Positions 17,722 through 26,887 are shown, counted from the first letter of the stretch. The stretch: DNA of 57,981 nt from Sulfurimonas sp. (GCF_026991475.1 NZ_JALXBK010000072.1:1-57981); one strand, 5' to 3'. Made by a program: numbers and translations. The notes: generated by a model not told the origin, from the letters alone.

Positions 17722-18062
17722 TGAATTTTCCAGAGAGCCTCTTTAAAGGCCTTTTGAGCTTTAGAACAAAGAGGAGCATCTATAAAAATGATTTTATGCT
17801 TAAAATTATGCTCACAATAGAGAGTGAGTTTTGCATATATCTCTTCAAATTTATATACATCTTTCATAAGTATTCGGCTCTTTTGACTCACTGCAAAAAT
17901 AGCCCAAAAATAACCATAAGTATCCGTTGCTATATAAATTTTTATTTTATTTCTGATTCCCAACTCTTTAGGAGCAACCTCTTGCATCTTTTTAAAAAGT
18001 TTTCCTTTTTTTCTTAAGGAATCAACAACCATCTGCATATCTATACTCTTATCTTTTAGCAT
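17718..18062 (-). CDS. unknown protein coupled to coaX
   Basis: 114 residues, no family recognised. It is mixed alpha/beta with a helical basic N-terminus (VDSLRKKGKLFKKM), a hydrophobic strand (KIYIATDTYGYFWAIFAVSQ) and a second strand KIIFIDAPLCSKAQ. No membrane segment or signal peptide. It overlaps the GGDEF/EAL gene by 14 bases upstream and coaX by 4 downstream, so it is certainly translated as part of this operon. It might support CoaX or the c-di-GMP enzyme, but there is no direct evidence. Confidence 0.65.
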   Translation of the reverse strand: MLKDKSIDMQMVVDSLRKKGKLFKKMQEVAPKELGIRNKIKIYIATDTYGYFWAIFAVSQKSRILMKDVYKFEEIYAKLTLYCEHNFKHKIIFIDAPLCSKAQKAFKEALWKIQ

Positions 18063-20238
18063 TTTTTGAAAGAAGAAAATCTTTACAAATCACAGCTGAG
18101 AGCGGTTTTGAAAAGTAATATCCCTGAATGTTTACACATCCTTCATCTATAAGAAAATCCAACTGTTCTTGCGTTTCAACACCTTCTGCTATTGTTTCCA
18201 AGCGAAGATTTCTTGCAAGAGCTATGATAGTTCTAACAATAGAGACTGCATCTTTATTATATGGAAGATCTATAATAAAACTACGATCAATTTTAATCTT
18301 ATCAACTGGCAACTCTTTAAGATAGGAAAGTGATGAATAACCAGTACCAAAATCATCAATAGAAATAGAAACCCCAAGCTCTTTCACTTGTCTAAGTATC
18401 TCAATTGAGCGTTTGGGATTATTCATAACTTGACTCTCTAATATTTCTACTTCTAAATAAGCTGGATCAAAATTTTCACTCAAAAGAAGATGTTTTAATT
18501 CAGCAACAAAATCGCCTTTTTCAAGTTTTTTTGTCGAAATATTAACAGAAACTTTTCCAGTCTTTACACCCTCTCTATGCCACATTAGAAGTTGTCTCAT
18601 TGCGTGAATTAACATATATTCATCTATATCAATTATAAGATCACTCTCTTCACAAAACGGAATAAATTCACCAGGATAAATAATACCTTTTTTAGCATCT
18701 TTCCAACGAATTAAAGCCTCAAGTCCTATAACTTCATTTGTTATCGCATTTATTTTTGGTTGGTAATATGCTACTAACTCTTGATTTTTAAGGGCACTGC
18801 GTATATTCCTATCAAGTTCAAGTCTTTTTTGAGACATTTTGCCCATAGATGTATCATAAGATACGTAATTATTTAATCCCATATCTTTTGAAATATACAT
18901 CGCAGTTTCAGCATTTTTCAGTAAGCTATCTACATCATTTCCATCTTGTCCTAAAATACTACGACCAATACTAAATGTAATATGAATATCTTTATCTTTT
19001 ATATAAAATGGTTTTTTCATAATAAAAATTATTTTTTCTATTAAGTTTATATTACTATAATCAGTCATATTTGTTTCAACTATAACAAATTCATCTCCGC
19101 TAATTCTCGCCACAATATCGTTTTTATGTACACATTCTTTAAGTCTATCTGCCACTTTTTTCAATAACAAATCACCTATATAATGGCCATACACATCATT
19201 TATCTTTTTAAATCTATCTAAATCAAGAAAAACAATTCCAACTTGATACTCATTAATTTGAGTATCACTAATAATATTATCAAGCTTATTAACTAAAGAA
19301 ACTTTATTGTCTAGTCCGGTAAGAGGATCATTCATTGCAATAAATTTAATCACATCTGCTTGTCTTTGTATCTCTAAATCTTTTTCTGCCAAATCTTCTA
19401 AAAGCTCTTTGTAGTAGTCTCCAACACTTTTACTATAATTTGTAATAAAAACTTTATAAAGTAGTAACATTAGTAACAAGAACAACAGAGCAGCTATTAA
19501 AACAATTTTTTCTATCTCTTTATCTATACTAGAGAGGTCAATATCTCTAAGATTTTTTGCTAAAATAATTTTCACTTTATCTGTAGAATGTATATTTTTT
19601 AACTCAAATGCTCTCAAAAGTAAACCACTCTTTTCATCTACAACATAGCGTTCAAGATCTGCCATCTTTTCTCTGGGCATAGTATTAATAGTTTCAAAAA
19701 GATTGGAAAAGTAAAAAGGGTTTGAAAGGTAACGGCTTTTATTCTTATCAACTATGGCCATAGCACTATAATCTTTGATGTCAAAGTGAAAAGAAAAAGC
19801 ATTAAAGTTAGCCTTTGCAACAAGGTTTGATGTATATTTTCCTTTTGCATTATAGGCAGGAGCAACAGAAGTGATAGTAATATAAGGTCTATTTTTATAA
19901 AAAGTAATAGTATCCTGAATAGATTTAGGTGGTTTTAGAGTTGTTTTTGGCAAATAAGAAAAATTGATATTATTAAACAAGGAATATTTTTTTAGACTAA
20001 GAGAGACTCTCTCTCTATTTTGAAAAGGAGACTGAGCCATTATTACAGTTGCTACTGCAAGCTCTTTTTTCTTACTCTTTATACTCTCTTCAAAATTTGA
20101 GGAGAGTTCTCTTGCTGTTTGTAAATAAATACCATCTCTAATCTCATCAAGAACTCTTGAAGAGTAAATATAACCTATACTTCCAACTATACTTAGTAAT
20201 ATTCCACCAACAAGCGTTATCCTCAATCCATTCGCCAT
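18049..20238 (-). CDS. membrane GGDEF-EAL protein (c-di-GMP turnover)
   Basis: 729 residues. An N-terminal membrane helix (about 7-28), a periplasmic sensor of about 210 residues and a second helix (about 243-265) are followed by a GGDEF domain whose active-site loop reads SGDEF (near 382) and an EAL domain with EALIRW (near 508), DDFGTGYSSLSYL and ETIAEGVE. SGDEF is a tolerated variant in active cyclases. The EAL motifs look intact, so phosphodiesterase activity is likely. The sensor recalls a Cache fold; the ligand is unknown. It heads an operon with the unknown gene, coaX and hisG. No AAACGCAG copy lies in it. Confidence 0.92.
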   Translation of the reverse strand: MANGLRITLVGGILLSIVGSIGYIYSSRVLDEIRDGIYLQTARELSSNFEESIKSKKKELAVATVIMAQSPFQNRERVSLSLKKYSLFNNINFSYLPKTTLKPPKSIQDTITFYKNRPYITITSVAPAYNAKGKYTSNLVAKANFNAFSFHFDIKDYSAMAIVDKNKSRYLSNPFYFSNLFETINTMPREKMADLERYVVDEKSGLLLRAFELKNIHSTDKVKIILAKNLRDIDLSSIDKEIEKIVLIAALLFLLLMLLLYKVFITNYSKSVGDYYKELLEDLAEKDLEIQRQADVIKFIAMNDPLTGLDNKVSLVNKLDNIISDTQINEYQVGIVFLDLDRFKKINDVYGHYIGDLLLKKVADRLKECVHKNDIVARISGDEFVIVETNMTDYSNINLIEKIIFIMKKPFYIKDKDIHITFSIGRSILGQDGNDVDSLLKNAETAMYISKDMGLNNYVSYDTSMGKMSQKRLELDRNIRSALKNQELVAYYQPKINAITNEVIGLEALIRWKDAKKGIIYPGEFIPFCEESDLIIDIDEYMLIHAMRQLLMWHREGVKTGKVSVNISTKKLEKGDFVAELKHLLLSENFDPAYLEVEILESQVMNNPKRSIEILRQVKELGVSISIDDFGTGYSSLSYLKELPVDKIKIDRSFIIDLPYNKDAVSIVRTIIALARNLRLETIAEGVETQEQLDFLIDEGCVNIQGYYFSKPLSAVICKDFLLSKNAKR

Positions 20239-20251
20239 ATATACTTTTTAC

Positions 20252-20464
20252 CTATTTAGTTAAACCTAATTCTGCAAAAAGCACTTCAAAATACTCACTT
20301 ATATTGAGCAACTCTTCTTTTAACAAACCAAACGCTTTATCCTCTTCAACCCACTCTTCTATACGTTTAACACTATCACTCTTTTGATTCTCATCCAATT
20401 TGTCTGATTTAACAACAGCCTCTTTAATTCTCTGTAAATGTTCTCTATGTTTATGTGCACTCAT
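20252..20464 (-). CDS. small acidic helical protein, unknown
   Basis: 70 residues, almost wholly alpha-helical and charged (HREHLQRIKEAVVKSDKLDE, then KRIEEWVEEDKAFGLL). No cysteine, no membrane segment. AGGAG lies 7 bases before the ATG. It lies 13 bases before the GGDEF/EAL gene and 25 after the next small gene, so the three probably share a transcript. Family not recognised. Confidence 0.6.
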   Translation of the reverse strand: MSAHKHREHLQRIKEAVVKSDKLDENQKSDSVKRIEEWVEEDKAFGLLKEELLNISEYFEVLFAELGLTK

Positions 20465-20489
20465 ATTTTCTCCTTATTTATTGTTTTTT

Positions 20490-20702
20490 TTAATAATTTT
20501 TATATTTTCCAGCTTTTGCTGCAGCACGAAGTTCTTGAATCTTTTTATCCATAATATTTAAAATAATATCTGCCGCTTCGCTATCGTCACCCTCAGGAAC
20601 ATCCCAATCCGTAATTTTCATATTTGCTTTAAAAAGTAACTCTAACTCTTTTTCAATTTCAGCTTTTCTAACAGCCAATTCTTTAATAACAGCATCTGTC
20701 AT
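20490..20702 (-). CDS. small helical protein, unknown
   Basis: 70 residues. N-terminal coiled-coil-like helix (VIKELAVRKAEIEKELELLF), an acidic linker (WDVPEGDDSEAAD) and a second helix with a basic end. AGGA lies 7 bases upstream of the ATG. Same length as its neighbour at 20252 but no clear sequence similarity, so a duplicate origin is not supported. Function unknown. Confidence 0.6.
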   Translation of the reverse strand: MTDAVIKELAVRKAEIEKELELLFKANMKITDWDVPEGDDSEAADIILNIMDKKIQELRAAAKAGKYKNY

Positions 20703-20753
20703 TTGTATATCCTTTATTTATTTTTCTTTTAGTATACATCAATTCTAGTAAAT

Positions 20754-21248
20754 TTATATATATTTAGGAATCAAACTTTTAAGTTTTTTATATATTTTTT
20801 CAAAATCTGTTGAATATACTCGTGTTTGAGCTATAGAAGTGATGAAATTTGTATCGCGCTCCCAACGAGGAACTAAATGCATATGAATATGTTCTGCAAT
20901 TCCAGCTCCTGCAGCCCCTCCGAGATTCATCCCAATATTAACACCCTTAGCACCAAATCCCTCTTTTAAAAGGCGTACACATTTTTGTGCAAGCACAGAT
21001 ATCTCTAGCCAAGTCTCAGCAGGAAGCTCTTCCAACTTATCTGTATGCATATTTGGAATAATCATAAAATGCCCAGGAGTATAAGGGTACTTATTCATCA
21101 CTATAAAGCAGTTTTTGGCTCTATGCAAAACATGTAGTTTTTCATCTTCATCTATATGCGAAGATATATAACAAAAGACACATCCTTCTATCTTTTCATT
21201 TGTAACATATTCATCACGCCATGGGGCATAAAGTATATTTTCCATCAC
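20754..21248 (-). CDS. HIT family nucleotide-binding protein
   Basis: 164 residues. The histidine triad reads HIHMHLVPRW near residue 117. GCVFCYI near the N-terminus gives a CxxC that, with a later histidine, may form the zinc site of the Fhit/HinT-type fold. PYTPGHFMIIP is also typical. Members hydrolyse dinucleoside polyphosphates or AMP conjugates such as Ap4A. The gene follows dctM by 6 bases and is probably read with the TRAP genes. Confidence 0.92.
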   Translation of the reverse strand: MMENILYAPWRDEYVTNEKIEGCVFCYISSHIDEDEKLHVLHRAKNCFIVMNKYPYTPGHFMIIPNMHTDKLEELPAETWLEISVLAQKCVRLLKEGFGAKGVNIGMNLGGAAGAGIAEHIHMHLVPRWERDTNFITSIAQTRVYSTDFEKIYKKLKSLIPKYI

Positions 21249-21254
21249 TTCCTC

Positions 21255-22538
21255 CTATAAAAATGCAAATACTAAATCTGGAAATAGAATAACAAGTCCT
21301 AAACCTAAAAGCTGTAATAAGATAAAAGGAACAATACCTTTGTAAATATCCATAGTTGAAACACGATTTCCAGCTGCACCTTTTAAGAAAAATAGAGAAA
21401 GTCCAAATGGTGGTGTTAAAAATGAAGCCTGCAGGTTCATAGCTATAAGCACACCAAACCAAATAGGATCAATTCCAAACGCAGACATAACAGGAACTAA
21501 GATTGGAACAATGATAAAACTGATCTCTATAAAATCTATAAAAAAGCCAAGTATAAAAATACTAAACATCGCCACGCCAATAAAGACCCAAACATTTCCA
21601 ATGTCATTTGAGAAAAAGTCAAGTATCAAATCCGTTCCACCCAACTCATTAAAAACAAGACTAAACGCAGTCGCACCAATGAGTATCATAAATATCATTC
21701 CCGTAAGCTTCATCGTCTCAAAAAGTGCATACTTTATCATTTCAAAATTCAGTGTTTTATTAAACGCAGAGAGTATCACACCACCAATAACACCAAACGC
21801 AGCTGACTCAGTAGGTGAAGCAATACCTGCAAAAATACTCCCTAAAACTGCCAACATCAAAAGCATTGGAGGGACAATGGCATATAAAACAGAGCTAAAA
21901 GTCACTTTCTCTTTACTTACAATGGCCGGAGCGTCCTCTTTTTTTATATAGGCTCGAATAAGTATATAGGTGATATAGAGCGATACAAGTATAAGTCCAG
22001 GAAGTACTGCACCCATAAACAAATCGCCAACGCTTACACTCATAACATCACCTAAAACAATCAAGATGATAGAGGGCGGAATAATCTGTCCAAGTGTGCC
22101 ACTCGCAGCAATCGTTCCAGAAGCTAGACCTTTGTTGTAACCTGCATTTAGCATAAGTGGCAGAGCAATAACACTCATCATAACGACAGAAGCCGAGACA
22201 ATACCTGTCGAAGCAGCAAGAATAGCACCAACAAGAACCACACTTACACCAAGTCCACCACGCACACCTTTAAATAGTGAACTCATCGACATTAAAAGTT
22301 TCTCTGCCATCCCAGATTTTTCTAAAATCAGCCCCATCATAATGAAGAGTGGCACAGCCATAAGCGTAGTATTACTCATAATTCCATAGATGCGAAATGG
22401 CAGAATATTAAAAACATCTAAGCCAATGTCAGGAATAAAAAAGGCAAACATCATAGCCACACCACCAAAAGCAAATGCAACAGGAATACCAACTAAAAGA
22501 AGCATAAGAGCCACAACAAACATCACTAAAGCTATCAT
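21255..22538 (-). CDS. dctM: TRAP transporter large permease DctM
   Basis: 427 residues, about 12 membrane helices, the standard size. GIVSASVVMMSVIALPLML, ASGTLGQIIPPSI and GATAFSLVF...G are DctM landmarks. It is the ion-coupled channel of a tripartite ATP-independent transporter for carboxylates or similar acids. Four AAACGCAG copies are packed into 21477-21802, the densest cluster in the window. Overlaps dctQ by 4 bases. Confidence 0.95.
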   Translation of the reverse strand: MIALVMFVVALMLLLVGIPVAFAFGGVAMMFAFFIPDIGLDVFNILPFRIYGIMSNTTLMAVPLFIMMGLILEKSGMAEKLLMSMSSLFKGVRGGLGVSVVLVGAILAASTGIVSASVVMMSVIALPLMLNAGYNKGLASGTIAASGTLGQIIPPSIILIVLGDVMSVSVGDLFMGAVLPGLILVSLYITYILIRAYIKKEDAPAIVSKEKVTFSSVLYAIVPPMLLMLAVLGSIFAGIASPTESAAFGVIGGVILSAFNKTLNFEMIKYALFETMKLTGMIFMILIGATAFSLVFNELGGTDLILDFFSNDIGNVWVFIGVAMFSIFILGFFIDFIEISFIIVPILVPVMSAFGIDPIWFGVLIAMNLQASFLTPPFGLSLFFLKGAAGNRVSTMDIYKGIVPFILLQLLGLGLVILFPDLVFAFL

Positions 22539-23020
22539 AATTCTCTAAACCTTTTTATATCACTCCAAAGCTCTTTAAAAGCCTGCATCGCTAAAAGTAT
22601 AAAAGCTACAGGCATCAGTGATTTTACTATCCAGCGGTATTTCAATCCACCTGGGTCACTTGATGCTTCATGCTGTACAAAACTAAGCTCTACAAACCCA
22701 ATACCGATGTAAATAATAAGAAATGAGAGAGGAAGCACAAAAAAAACAAATGAGAAAATATTTATAAGTGCTTTTAATTTTGGTGAAAACTTCTCATAAA
22801 AAATATCTACACGAACATGAGCATTATTTCTCAAGGTATATGCAATACTAAGCAAAATAACCACATCAAAAAAGTGCCACTCCAACTCTTGCAAGGCAGT
22901 AGAACCTGCTGAAAAAAGGTAACGACTCGTTGCATCAAAAACAACTAAAAGCACTAAAGAAGCCAATATAAACGCAGTCAAATAGGAGACATATTTTGTA
23001 ATATTATCTATAATTTTCAA
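22535..23020 (-). CDS. dctQ: TRAP transporter small permease DctQ
   Basis: 161 residues with four membrane helices. LQELEWHFFDVVILLSIAYT and ALRNNAHVRVDIFY-type sequence are the family signature. It couples the substrate-binding protein to DctM. No dctP-type binding protein gene occurs in the window: the gene upstream is the unrelated DUF4105 protein, 18 bases away. One AAACGCAG copy at 22970. Confidence 0.92.
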   Translation of the reverse strand: MKIIDNITKYVSYLTAFILASLVLLVVFDATSRYLFSAGSTALQELEWHFFDVVILLSIAYTLRNNAHVRVDIFYEKFSPKLKALINIFSFVFFVLPLSFLIIYIGIGFVELSFVQHEASSDPGGLKYRWIVKSLMPVAFILLAMQAFKELWSDIKRFREL

Positions 23021-23038
23021 ACAGTTCCACCTCTATAA

Positions 23039-24871
23039 TTAAAAATAGTATTTAAACATAAGCCTAAAAGTCTGCTCATTTCGCATCTTCTTTGCCTTGA
23101 ATTTCTCTTTATAGTCGTATTTTAACACGATTTGGCTATTTTTAGATATTCTTACCCCTTGCAGCGCATTTATGAGTAACTGCTCTTTACCATTGTCATA
23201 GTACCTTTGTCTAAATTCTACATTTGTATTAAAATTTTTAAATTTATCAATTTTAAACCCAACAGTACCACCTAGCCCACTAACGGGTTGATTTTCCATA
23301 TATAAAAGTGGATCTAGTAAAAAGTAGAGATAGCCCAGTTTATTACCCCAACTATACCCTGCTCCAATAGTAAAATCAAAAGTAGGTTTTGTAGTGAGAT
23401 AATCATTGTCCCACCCTATCTTTGTTCGCCATGAAAAGCTTTTAAAAAATTCACTTCTTTGTGCTAAAGAGACTATGGAGATGATTGTCGCCTCTTCAAT
23501 TTTCATTTTATCTGCTCTATACGAAGCTAGTAAGTTTAAAAACTCAATTTGTGTCCCTCTTAAAAATCCATAGTTACTATCTTCTAAATCATGATAAGCA
23601 GGACGAACACCAAGAAAACTAATAAACTTAGAATCTCTGACTCCCACACCAGCTTGCAGACGAACTGCACGGTGCCCATTTACCGGATTAGGCGGTGTTT
23701 TTATTTGTAGTGATTTGCCAATGCCCAGCTTTGCTCTTTGTGTTGTTAGCTCATGAAAACGCTCAAGATAATCCTCTTTTTTTACTTTCCCTCTACTATA
23801 TTGATACTCTAAATACTCAATAGCAGCTTCTAAAATATACTGCTTTTGTGTTATATTTATACTTTCATTTGCATCTATATTTTTTGCCTTCATTGAACCA
23901 TTGACAAGTTTTATAGGTAAATAAACATATTTATTATCTATTAAATTCTCATATTTTAGAAGCTTCGTTCTTTTTGAAGGACGATAATTATAAGAAGTAA
24001 TTATCCCTGCTTTTTTTATCACATGAACTGTTTCCAAAGGAATTACCTGATAAGTAAATTTTGAACGCAAATCAAGTGTTGGACGAGCTGATTCAATCAA
24101 CCACAACATACTGTAAGAACAATTATTGGTAAAAAAGTAATAATGAGAATGCGTACCATTTAATTCCCAAATATGCCTAAACATACGCACCGTCTCTTTT
24201 TGTGTAAGGTTCAAATTATATTCCCAAATATCTCTCTGCTCAGAGTCTCTATACTCTTTTAGTTTATCATAGTAGGGAAGCAGAGAGTACATTCCATAGT
24301 ATCCACCGGTGAGCCCTTTTATTGCAAAGAGTATGCCATTTTCTTTCGTTTCATCTGCATCTGCAGCATAATTAACAGCATAAGAGAGCAGCTTGGAGTG
24401 ATAAGAGGAGTTTATGCGTAAAAATGTATGCCCAAACATAGAAGCTGGGGAGTTAATATGTGCAGCAGGAAAGACTAAAGTAGTAGATTTTGGATCAACT
24501 CTTTTAAAAATCTTCTCATACTCTAGACAATTTGCTTTTGGAAAATCAGTGGCTTTGAGCTGCTCTTGTAGCCAAGCATAGCGTGCCGGAAACTTACATA
24601 TACTAGAATTATCATCCTTCTTTTGTAATGAAAAAAAAGCATCAAGTGTTGCGTTTAATTCACTTGAGGGATTAGTCGCACCATCTTTTGCAAAAAAGAA
24701 ATTTGGATCATCTATCTCACTACTATCACCATTCATATGCAATAAGATATGCCAATAATGTTTTTTTGAGAGTTGTAGTTGTTCTGCTCTATTTTTATAA
24801 TTTTGAACACCTGATGCACAAAAAAGCTGTGTGCTAAAAAGTATAAAAAGAGTGATTTTTAAAAAATTAAT
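23039..24871 (-). CDS. DUF4105 periplasmic/outer-membrane protein, probable ATT start
   Basis: About 610 residues from my start. The Lnb-type N-terminal periplasmic domain (YWHILLHM, EIDDPNFF, FPAAHINSPASMFGHTFLR, FTNNCSYSMLWL) has the His and Cys expected of the papain-like DUF4105 fold. The last 250 residues alternate like a beta-barrel and end in F. The first ATG (24742) lies inside the conserved domain. Upstream the frame stays open to a TAA at 24881-24883 and encodes a fine signal peptide (NFLKITLFILFSTQLFCA). The only start-like codons there are ATT at 24871 and 24874, with TAAGG 4 to 7 bases upstream. Function is not established; it pairs with DUF3015. Confidence 0.85.
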   Translation of the reverse strand: MNFLKITLFILFSTQLFCASGVQNYKNRAEQLQLSKKHYWHILLHMNGDSSEIDDPNFFFAKDGATNPSSELNATLDAFFSLQKKDDNSSICKFPARYAWLQEQLKATDFPKANCLEYEKIFKRVDPKSTTLVFPAAHINSPASMFGHTFLRINSSYHSKLLSYAVNYAADADETKENGILFAIKGLTGGYYGMYSLLPYYDKLKEYRDSEQRDIWEYNLNLTQKETVRMFRHIWELNGTHSHYYFFTNNCSYSMLWLIESARPTLDLRSKFTYQVIPLETVHVIKKAGIITSYNYRPSKRTKLLKYENLIDNKYVYLPIKLVNGSMKAKNIDANESINITQKQYILEAAIEYLEYQYSRGKVKKEDYLERFHELTTQRAKLGIGKSLQIKTPPNPVNGHRAVRLQAGVGVRDSKFISFLGVRPAYHDLEDSNYGFLRGTQIEFLNLLASYRADKMKIEEATIISIVSLAQRSEFFKSFSWRTKIGWDNDYLTTKPTFDFTIGAGYSWGNKLGYLYFLLDPLLYMENQPVSGLGGTVGFKIDKFKNFNTNVEFRQRYYDNGKEQLLINALQGVRISKNSQIVLKYDYKEKFKAKKMRNEQTFRLMFKYYF

Positions 24872-24901
24872 AATGAAACCTTATTTTGAGGAGAGTATCT
24901 T

Positions 24902-24923
24902 CGCACAGGGAAGTTCCTGCGCG
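24902..24923. other. hairpin between the DUF3015 and DUF4105 genes
   Basis: CGCACAGG (24902-24909) and CCTGCGCG (24916-24923) pair as an 8-bp stem with one A-C mismatch. It lies in the 60-base gap between the two minus-strand genes. There is no T-run on the minus-strand side, so an attenuator or mRNA-processing role limiting the downstream gene is more likely than full termination. Confidence 0.4.
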
Positions 24924-24931
24924 ATTTAAAC

Positions 24932-25378
24932 TTATAGTGCAGTTGTAGAAATATTATCTAAAACATCAGCCATTTTAACTGATTTAGAGCTATAAATTTT
25001 ATTGTAATTTGCTTGAAGTGCCGCATTGAAAGCCACTTTATCGCCTACTTTTAAAAGTTCATCTAAAGCATCTAAAGATTCACCATGACCAACTGCTATC
25101 TCTTTTGCTAAAATGTCCATATTTGAAGCAACAAATTCTGATGCTCTTTCATTCATAACAAGTTTAGTCTTTTTACATCCCAATGTACCAGAAGTAATAC
25201 CAAAAGTTTGGTTCATTGAAGTACCATTTGTAGTAGCTTGTAGCGCCAACATAACAGCAGATGAATCATCTTTAATAATCATTGCACCAAGACCACAACC
25301 CGTTTGGCTATTTGTACTTGCAAAACCAACCGTACTTAACGCAGCAACTGCTGCTAAACTTACTAACAATTTTTTCAT
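24932..25378 (-). CDS. DUF3015 family secreted protein
   Basis: 148 residues with a signal peptide of about 20 (MKKLLVSLAAVAALSTVGFA). TGCGLGAMI, QTFGITSGTLGC and the conserved NERASEFV segment match DUF3015; the two cysteines may form a disulfide in the periplasm. Function unknown. In several proteobacteria DUF3015 and DUF4105 genes lie side by side, as here, which suggests a shared role in the envelope. Confidence 0.85.
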   Translation of the reverse strand: MKKLLVSLAAVAALSTVGFASTNSQTGCGLGAMIIKDDSSAVMLALQATTNGTSMNQTFGITSGTLGCKKTKLVMNERASEFVASNMDILAKEIAVGHGESLDALDELLKVGDKVAFNAALQANYNKIYSSKSVKMADVLDNISTTAL

Positions 25379-25441
25379 TTTCGACCCTTTTTTTTCTAAG
25401 ATGAGTAATTGTAAACAAACTAAGCTTAATATTTTCTGTTA

Positions 25442-26887
25442 TTATATAAAATTCGGTGCATCGTTTGCAAAAAGGATAATATCACCCGATTTCGTCTGAT
25501 TTGCGAGGACATCGACCATCGAAGATTTATCAGAGAGCATTATCTTGTTTTTAACTTTTATATTTTTATTAAAAAGTTCTGCATTTAATGCACCTGTTAC
25601 TATAACAATATCAAAAACATCATTTATGGCTTCTATAAGTTGTAAATTCAACTCTTTTGTACTCTCAACAAGCCCTGGAGTGACAATTACCTTGCGACCG
25701 TCATGTAAAGAACAGAGTCGAATGCCCTCCAACATGCCATCAATGTTTCCATTATATCCATCATCGAGAATAATTTTTCCACCTGCTTTTATGAGTTGCA
25801 GTCTATGCTCTACTGGTTCAAGCTTTTTGACTGCGTTTACAATCTCTTTATGAGTCATCCCAAAGGCTTTTGCCACTCTTACAGCTACAGCAATATTCAT
25901 CGTCTGAAATCTGCCAAGTATATTAGTATGAAGGTCATAAATCTCATCATCTATGCTAAGCTTGAACGCAGTCCCATCAAGCGTTGCCTCTACATCACTT
26001 ATTTCATCACCAAAAAATGTTACTTTTTCATGCGGTTCATCTGTTACAGATGTATGCACAAAGGCTCTTTGTAAACGCGGTGATTTCATAATCTCAAGCT
26101 TCGTAGTAATGATGTTATGCAGTGACTTAAAGTACTCAATATGGGCTTCACCAACCCGACCGACAACCACCGTCTGCGGTTCTAAAAATTTTGTAATAAT
26201 TTCTATATCACCTGTCTCTCTAGCTCCAGCTTCACAAACATAAATCTGAGTGTTCTCTTTAAGATTATTGTTCACATCAGCCACTATACCACCCAGAGTA
26301 TTGACACTTCTTGGAGTTGCATAGACACTAAACTTCTCTGACAAAATTTGTGCTACGAAGTTCTTTATACTTGTCTTTCCATAGCTTCCTGTTATGCAGA
26401 TTATTTGTAAATCTTGCATACTTTTTAGCTTTTTCTTCGCCTCTTTTTTATAGATAGTAAAAAGATACTTCTCTATAAGTGTACTCCCAATGTAAGCGAT
26501 AGCTAAAGGCAGTAAAACACCATAAGTAGCACATCCCTCTTTTAAGGTACATAAAATATCTTGAAAAAGTGTAAGCGATACTAAAAGAATAAGAAAACGC
26601 TTAACACGCCAAGTAAGCACAAGTTTTTTATCAAGTTTTTTATACCAAACAAAAATAGCAGGCAAAAAAGCAAAAATAAAAAAGATAATAAAATATTTTC
26701 CAGTAGTATAGTAAGCAACAAATGGAATGATAAAGTAAAGAATATGCCAGTAAGGTTTATGATGTTTAAAGATGACTCTCTCTATTTTATAGTCATACCA
26801 CTGCAGATTGGTAATAAGATACCACCCAAGTAACATAACAAACACAACATTTGTTACAAACGCAGCCAGAAGTTGATAATTTTGCAT
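25442..26887 (-). CDS. murF: UDP-N-acetylmuramoyl-tripeptide--D-alanyl-D-alanine ligase
   Basis: 481 residues. An N-terminal hydrophobic stretch of about 150 residues with several membrane-like helices precedes the Mur ligase core, as in other epsilonproteobacterial MurF. ITGSYGKTSIK is the ATP loop, AGARETGDIEII and the C-terminal DDGYNGN complete the set. It adds D-Ala-D-Ala to the UDP-MurNAc tripeptide. It directly follows the hydrolase gene with no spacer and lies in a run fapA-ruvA-ddl-hydrolase-murF. AAACGCAG copies at 25831 and 26858. Confidence 0.94.
   Translation of the reverse strand: MQNYQLLAAFVTNVVFVMLLGWYLITNLQWYDYKIERVIFKHHKPYWHILYFIIPFVAYYTTGKYFIIFFIFAFLPAIFVWYKKLDKKLVLTWRVKRFLILLVSLTLFQDILCTLKEGCATYGVLLPLAIAYIGSTLIEKYLFTIYKKEAKKKLKSMQDLQIICITGSYGKTSIKNFVAQILSEKFSVYATPRSVNTLGGIVADVNNNLKENTQIYVCEAGARETGDIEIITKFLEPQTVVVGRVGEAHIEYFKSLHNIITTKLEIMKSPRLQRAFVHTSVTDEPHEKVTFFGDEISDVEATLDGTAFKLSIDDEIYDLHTNILGRFQTMNIAVAVRVAKAFGMTHKEIVNAVKKLEPVEHRLQLIKAGGKIILDDGYNGNIDGMLEGIRLCSLHDGRKVIVTPGLVESTKELNLQLIEAINDVFDIVIVTGALNAELFNKNIKVKNKIMLSDKSSMVDVLANQTKSGDIILFANDAPNFI

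Noticed and set aside
20252-20702. Two 70-residue genes as a toxin-antitoxin pair
   Set aside because: They do not overlap, show no toxin or DNA-binding motif and lie in a larger run of genes; size alone is not enough.
23039-24742. DUF4105 protein as the missing TRAP binding protein DctP
   Set aside because: Its motifs and C-terminal barrel are unrelated to DctP, and it is about twice the size.
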